Shown: positions 61,940-64,000 of the stretch, piece after piece
How the letters are laid out: each line of letters begins with the position of its first letter
How positions within the stretch are numbered: the stretch's first letter is position 1
Source of the DNA: UBA8199 sp035358715
Lineage (GTDB): Bacteria; Verrucomicrobiota; Verrucomicrobiia; Limisphaerales; UBA8199
Reading direction: 5' to 3'
Length of the DNA stretch: 64,000 nucleotides
Assembly: GCA_035358715.1 (NCBI GenBank)
Contig: DAOPPX010000007.1
Coordinates: 10,794 to 74,793, forward strand
The notes under the pieces: model-generated
What the model was told of the DNA's origin: nothing
The model's input: only the letters and a program-made list of their open reading frames with translations
The model's database searches: none
Translations under genes and position numbers: made by a program

Positions 61940-62197
61940 TCGACTGGTAACCAACCCCCCGCTGACACCATTTCCCATTGTGATAAATCCCCCCCGAATT
62001 CGAAGCCCTGAGCCGTTGACGGCAATGGACGCATCGCCCGAATCGGGAAGAACGCGGAGTTGGTGGCACGGCGAGGGAGCGGTTGAGCGCGCCCGCGTGT
62101 GCAACGGGGAAGCGGAGCGGCACTGCCGCGTAGCCGCGTTCTGGATTTTGACAGGGATCTTCTCAACGCCTGAAACTATGCTGCCCTATAATTGTGT

Positions 62198-62452
62198 ATG
62201 ATCGCGAACACGGTGTGGGTGAGCTTGGCAAAGGCTGCAGAATATCTGGACGTCTCGAAGGATACCGTGCTCCGCAGGGCGATAGCGTGGGCTGACGAGC
62301 CGGTATCCGGGAAAGTCCGAACGAAGTATCTGGTCCTTGGCGCCGACACCCGACGGGACCGGAGGTATTATGTGCCGGACCTGGAAAAATGGCTTTCGGC
62401 GAGTTCTCAGAGAAATTGCGGACTGACCAGGGTCGGATGCGCGGCCGTGTAA
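62198..62452 (+). CDS. Excisionase-like small HTH protein
   Basis: 84 residues from ATG at 62198 (TTG at 62192 also in frame). VSLAKAAEYLDVSKDTVLRRAI is a MerR/excisionase-type helix-turn-helix, and KYLVLGADTRRDRRYYVPDLEKWL resembles the wing and terminal helix of such proteins. It converges on the integrase gene with a 94-bp gap, so it is the likely directionality factor for the island. Confidence 0.75.
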   Translation: MIANTVWVSLAKAAEYLDVSKDTVLRRAIAWADEPVSGKVRTKYLVLGADTRRDRRYYVPDLEKWLSASSQRNCGLTRVGCAAV

Positions 62453-62546
62453 CCGCAGCAACCGAGCAGTCGGCCCCATGTTCGGAAGCAATTTTCGAGA
62501 AAATACAAGGTTAGTTGCAGAGTCCGTCGTCAGGATTCTGGTTGCT

Positions 62547-63836
62547 TCATCGAGCCCGCACAATCTCTTCCAGAGTATCCCCGTCGGTTTTTGCATCGCG
62601 TTCGCGCTTCTTGCTGACGCGGTTTCCAGGCATCTCCTTCGCCTCGAAATTCCAACCGTTCACCTGGGGTTTGGACCACGCCAGGCTGCCTGTGGGGAGC
62701 CAACTCATGTTCGGCCCGCCGCCGTTTCTCCAACTCTCCGGCACCCCGCCGTAGGTCGAGCGAATACACGCCCCGTTGCTCGAGTGCCCCAACTCGAATG
62801 CGATTTGTTCATCCGATGCTCCTTGGCTTCTGCGGACCAACACGTAAAAAGCCCGCAGTCCGTGCGGGCGGACCCTCCGTGGGAGCTTTTTCTCAACCCT
62901 GCGCAGCGCATGAGCCAACGCTCCCTGCCCAACGGGTCCGCCGCAGTGAGAAGGAAAGAAGCAACGAGACCTCGGGAAGGTGGCCGCTCGCCATTCAGCG
63001 TGGGCTTTGAGAAGTTCCTGAAGGCCTGCGTGGTTGTTGCAGTATGGATTGATGGCGTGCTGATTCTTGCACCGCCAAACTTTCAGGAATCTTCCGTCTT
63101 CGGTCGTCTTTCCAAAATCGTCCTCGCCGAAACGCAAGACCTCTGATGTTCGCAGACCGGTGTACGCCTCAAAAAGCATCTGGAACCCCAACACCACGCT
63201 ATTTCTGTGCTCGAACAAAATCGCTGCCGCCGCATGAAGTTCGTTAGCGTTTTGGGGCATGAACTCCCGGCAATGCTTGATTTCCGAAGAGCACTGGTAC
63301 TTGGGACGCTGGGCAAGCGGGTTGAGCTTGATCAACTCGGAGCGAGCAGCCCACCTGCAAGCGTTGTTTAGCGTGTTCAATTCGCGGTCCACTTGCCTGT
63401 TTCCCAAACCATGCCGAAAGCCCTGATCGTTTCTCCACGAGTGATAACGATCGCAAGCCGCAGGCCCGGCAGAATCAACCGGAATGCCATCCCAGAATTG
63501 AAGCAGCGTTTTACAATGTTTCTTTTCGTCTTCCAGGGTCGGCCCGATTCGGTGCGCTTTGTGCTTATCCGGGTAGCCGTCCTCCTCGTACTTTCGAATG
63601 ACTTGGCCCGTCGTTGGCCCCGCCGGGATCGGCGACGCGGAAGCGACTCTCTCGGCTCCCCTAGCAGACACACCCACAACTCGCTTGTGGTAAGTCTCCT
63701 TTGCCAGTTTAAGGTTTTCGGTTCCCAGGCATTCCCACGTGCGCTTTCCGTCAATCCAAGGTCTCCAATACAGTTTGTTGGTGCGGAGGTGGCGATAGAT
63801 GCCGTCCGCTTCTCGCTTCCATTTCTTCGTGCCCAT
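62547..63836 (-). CDS. int: Tyrosine-type integrase of the island
   Basis: 429 residues from ATG at 63836. The C-terminal catalytic domain has LFEAYTGLRTSEVLRFG (Arg), PHGLRAFYVLVRRS (HxLR), FELGHSSNGACIRSTYG (His, nucleophile Tyr). The N-terminal portion includes an arm-binding-like segment and a core-binding domain. It starts 116 bp from the 3' end of a tRNA-Arg gene, the classic position for site-specific integration into a tRNA. Confidence 0.93.
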   Translation of the reverse strand: MGTKKWKREADGIYRHLRTNKLYWRPWIDGKRTWECLGTENLKLAKETYHKRVVGVSARGAERVASASPIPAGPTTGQVIRKYEEDGYPDKHKAHRIGPTLEDEKKHCKTLLQFWDGIPVDSAGPAACDRYHSWRNDQGFRHGLGNRQVDRELNTLNNACRWAARSELIKLNPLAQRPKYQCSSEIKHCREFMPQNANELHAAAAILFEHRNSVVLGFQMLFEAYTGLRTSEVLRFGEDDFGKTTEDGRFLKVWRCKNQHAINPYCNNHAGLQELLKAHAEWRAATFPRSRCFFPSHCGGPVGQGALAHALRRVEKKLPRRVRPHGLRAFYVLVRRSQGASDEQIAFELGHSSNGACIRSTYGGVPESWRNGGGPNMSWLPTGSLAWSKPQVNGWNFEAKEMPGNRVSKKRERDAKTDGDTLEEIVRAR

Positions 63837-63879
63837 TTTAATTCCATTATAGGCACTCCCGGCCGGCTTTGGGCCGCCT

Positions 63880-63901
63880 ACTGGTATAACAACTGGTATA
63901 A
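63880..63901 (+). repeat. Two 10-bp direct repeats between integrase and tRNA
   Basis: ACTGGTATAA occurs at 63880-63889 and again at 63892-63901, two bases apart. Between the integrase start and the tRNA end, such repeats are candidate integrase arm-type or excisionase sites. They also create TATA-rich elements that could belong to the int promoter. Confidence 0.55.
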
Positions 63902-63952
63902 TGCAGTTGTGCGCATTGAGGAGGGAAAGTGCGCCAAGTCCTTGTGGGACAA

Positions 63953-64000
63953 TGGCGCGCCCGCCGCGACTCGAACGCGGGACCCTCTGCTTAGAAGGCA
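63953..64000 (-). tRNA. tRNA-Arg (anticodon TCT), 3' part, cut by window edge
   Basis: On the minus strand: anticodon loop CTTCTAA (anticodon at 63993-63995), 3' anticodon stem GCAGA, variable GGGTC, T stem-loop CCGCG-TTCGAGT-CGCGG, acceptor strand CGGGCGC, discriminator G, encoded CCA ending at 63953. The 5' half is outside the window. It is the probable attachment site of the adjacent integrase. Confidence 0.92.

Noticed and set aside
62187..62192. TATAAT just before the excisionase-like gene
   Set aside because: It sits 5-10 bases from the start codon with no -35 at 16-18 bp; TTGACA at 62148-62153 is 33 bp away. A leaderless message is possible but unsupported.
1..64000. CRISPR arrays, rRNA genes and complete tRNAs
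   Set aside because: I looked for regularly spaced repeats and conserved RNA motifs and found only the partial tRNA-Arg at the right edge.

Overview
The window looks like the accessory genome of a GC-rich bacterium and is packed with anti-phage defence systems and the mobile DNA that shuffles them. It contains no housekeeping genes that would fix the taxon. The Cys-rich protein + serine recombinase + two ParB-like proteins at the left, the IS1380/IS630 elements and the RIT-type recombinases are combinations I associate with environmental Verrucomicrobiota/Planctomycetota-like genomes. That is a weak inference. A partial tRNA-Arg(TCT) at the right edge, with an integrase and an excisionase-like gene beside it, suggests that much of the window is an integrated genomic island.

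Layout, left to right. (1) 1-883: partial HExxH protein. (2) 1.29-5.4 kb: recombinase/ParB mobile module with a broken distal gene. (3) 5.5-11.4 kb (-): type II CBASS, made of patatin phospholipase capV (frameshifted), a CD-NTase, an E1/E2 fusion cap2, and JAB protease cap3 cut in two by a fresh IS1380 copy. (4) 11.5-26.2 kb (-): BREX type 1-like operon brxA-brxB-brxC-[nucleotidyltransferase]-pglX-[ImmA/IrrE peptidase]-pglZ-brxL, with two non-core genes embedded. (5) 26.5-28.8 kb (+): class II-like Fic protein and a uracil-DNA-glycosylase-like protein. (6) 29.0-31.9 kb (-): a DisA/DAC-like (DACNV-type) gene split by an IS630 copy with TA duplication. (7) 32.9-45.5 kb: decayed zone with two tandem serine recombinases, uncharacterised genes, the tail of a RIT element, gene stubs, and an overlapping JmjC-oxygenase + GRDP-like pair. 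(8) 46.1-53.4 kb (+): XRE regulator, ImmA/IrrE peptidase, small protein, class III cyclase (PycC-like), E2-like protein, CNB-TIR effector (PycTIR-like), DUF4365-type nuclease-APAZ and short Argonaute (SPARDA-like), in one tightly packed run. (9) 53.4-59.7 kb (-): Wadjet/Mks jetABCD. (10) 60-64 kb: large protein with an RGHWR-type C terminus, excisionase-like HTH, tyrosine integrase, tRNA-Arg 3' part.

How the parts may work together. Three signalling modules are present: CBASS, the DAC-like protein, and the Pycsar-like cluster. Two of the three are interrupted by insertion sequences with intact target duplications, and I could rejoin both reading frames exactly. The Pycsar-like and SPARDA-like genes are spaced as one transcription unit. 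It lies downstream of an XRE/ImmA pair, and similar TGTAA/TTACA palindromes sit in front of both the regulator and the effector genes. The most novel candidate is this composite cluster, in which an E2-like (ubiquitin-conjugating-like) protein is translationally coupled between cyclase and effector. All function calls come from motifs read by eye; no database search was run.
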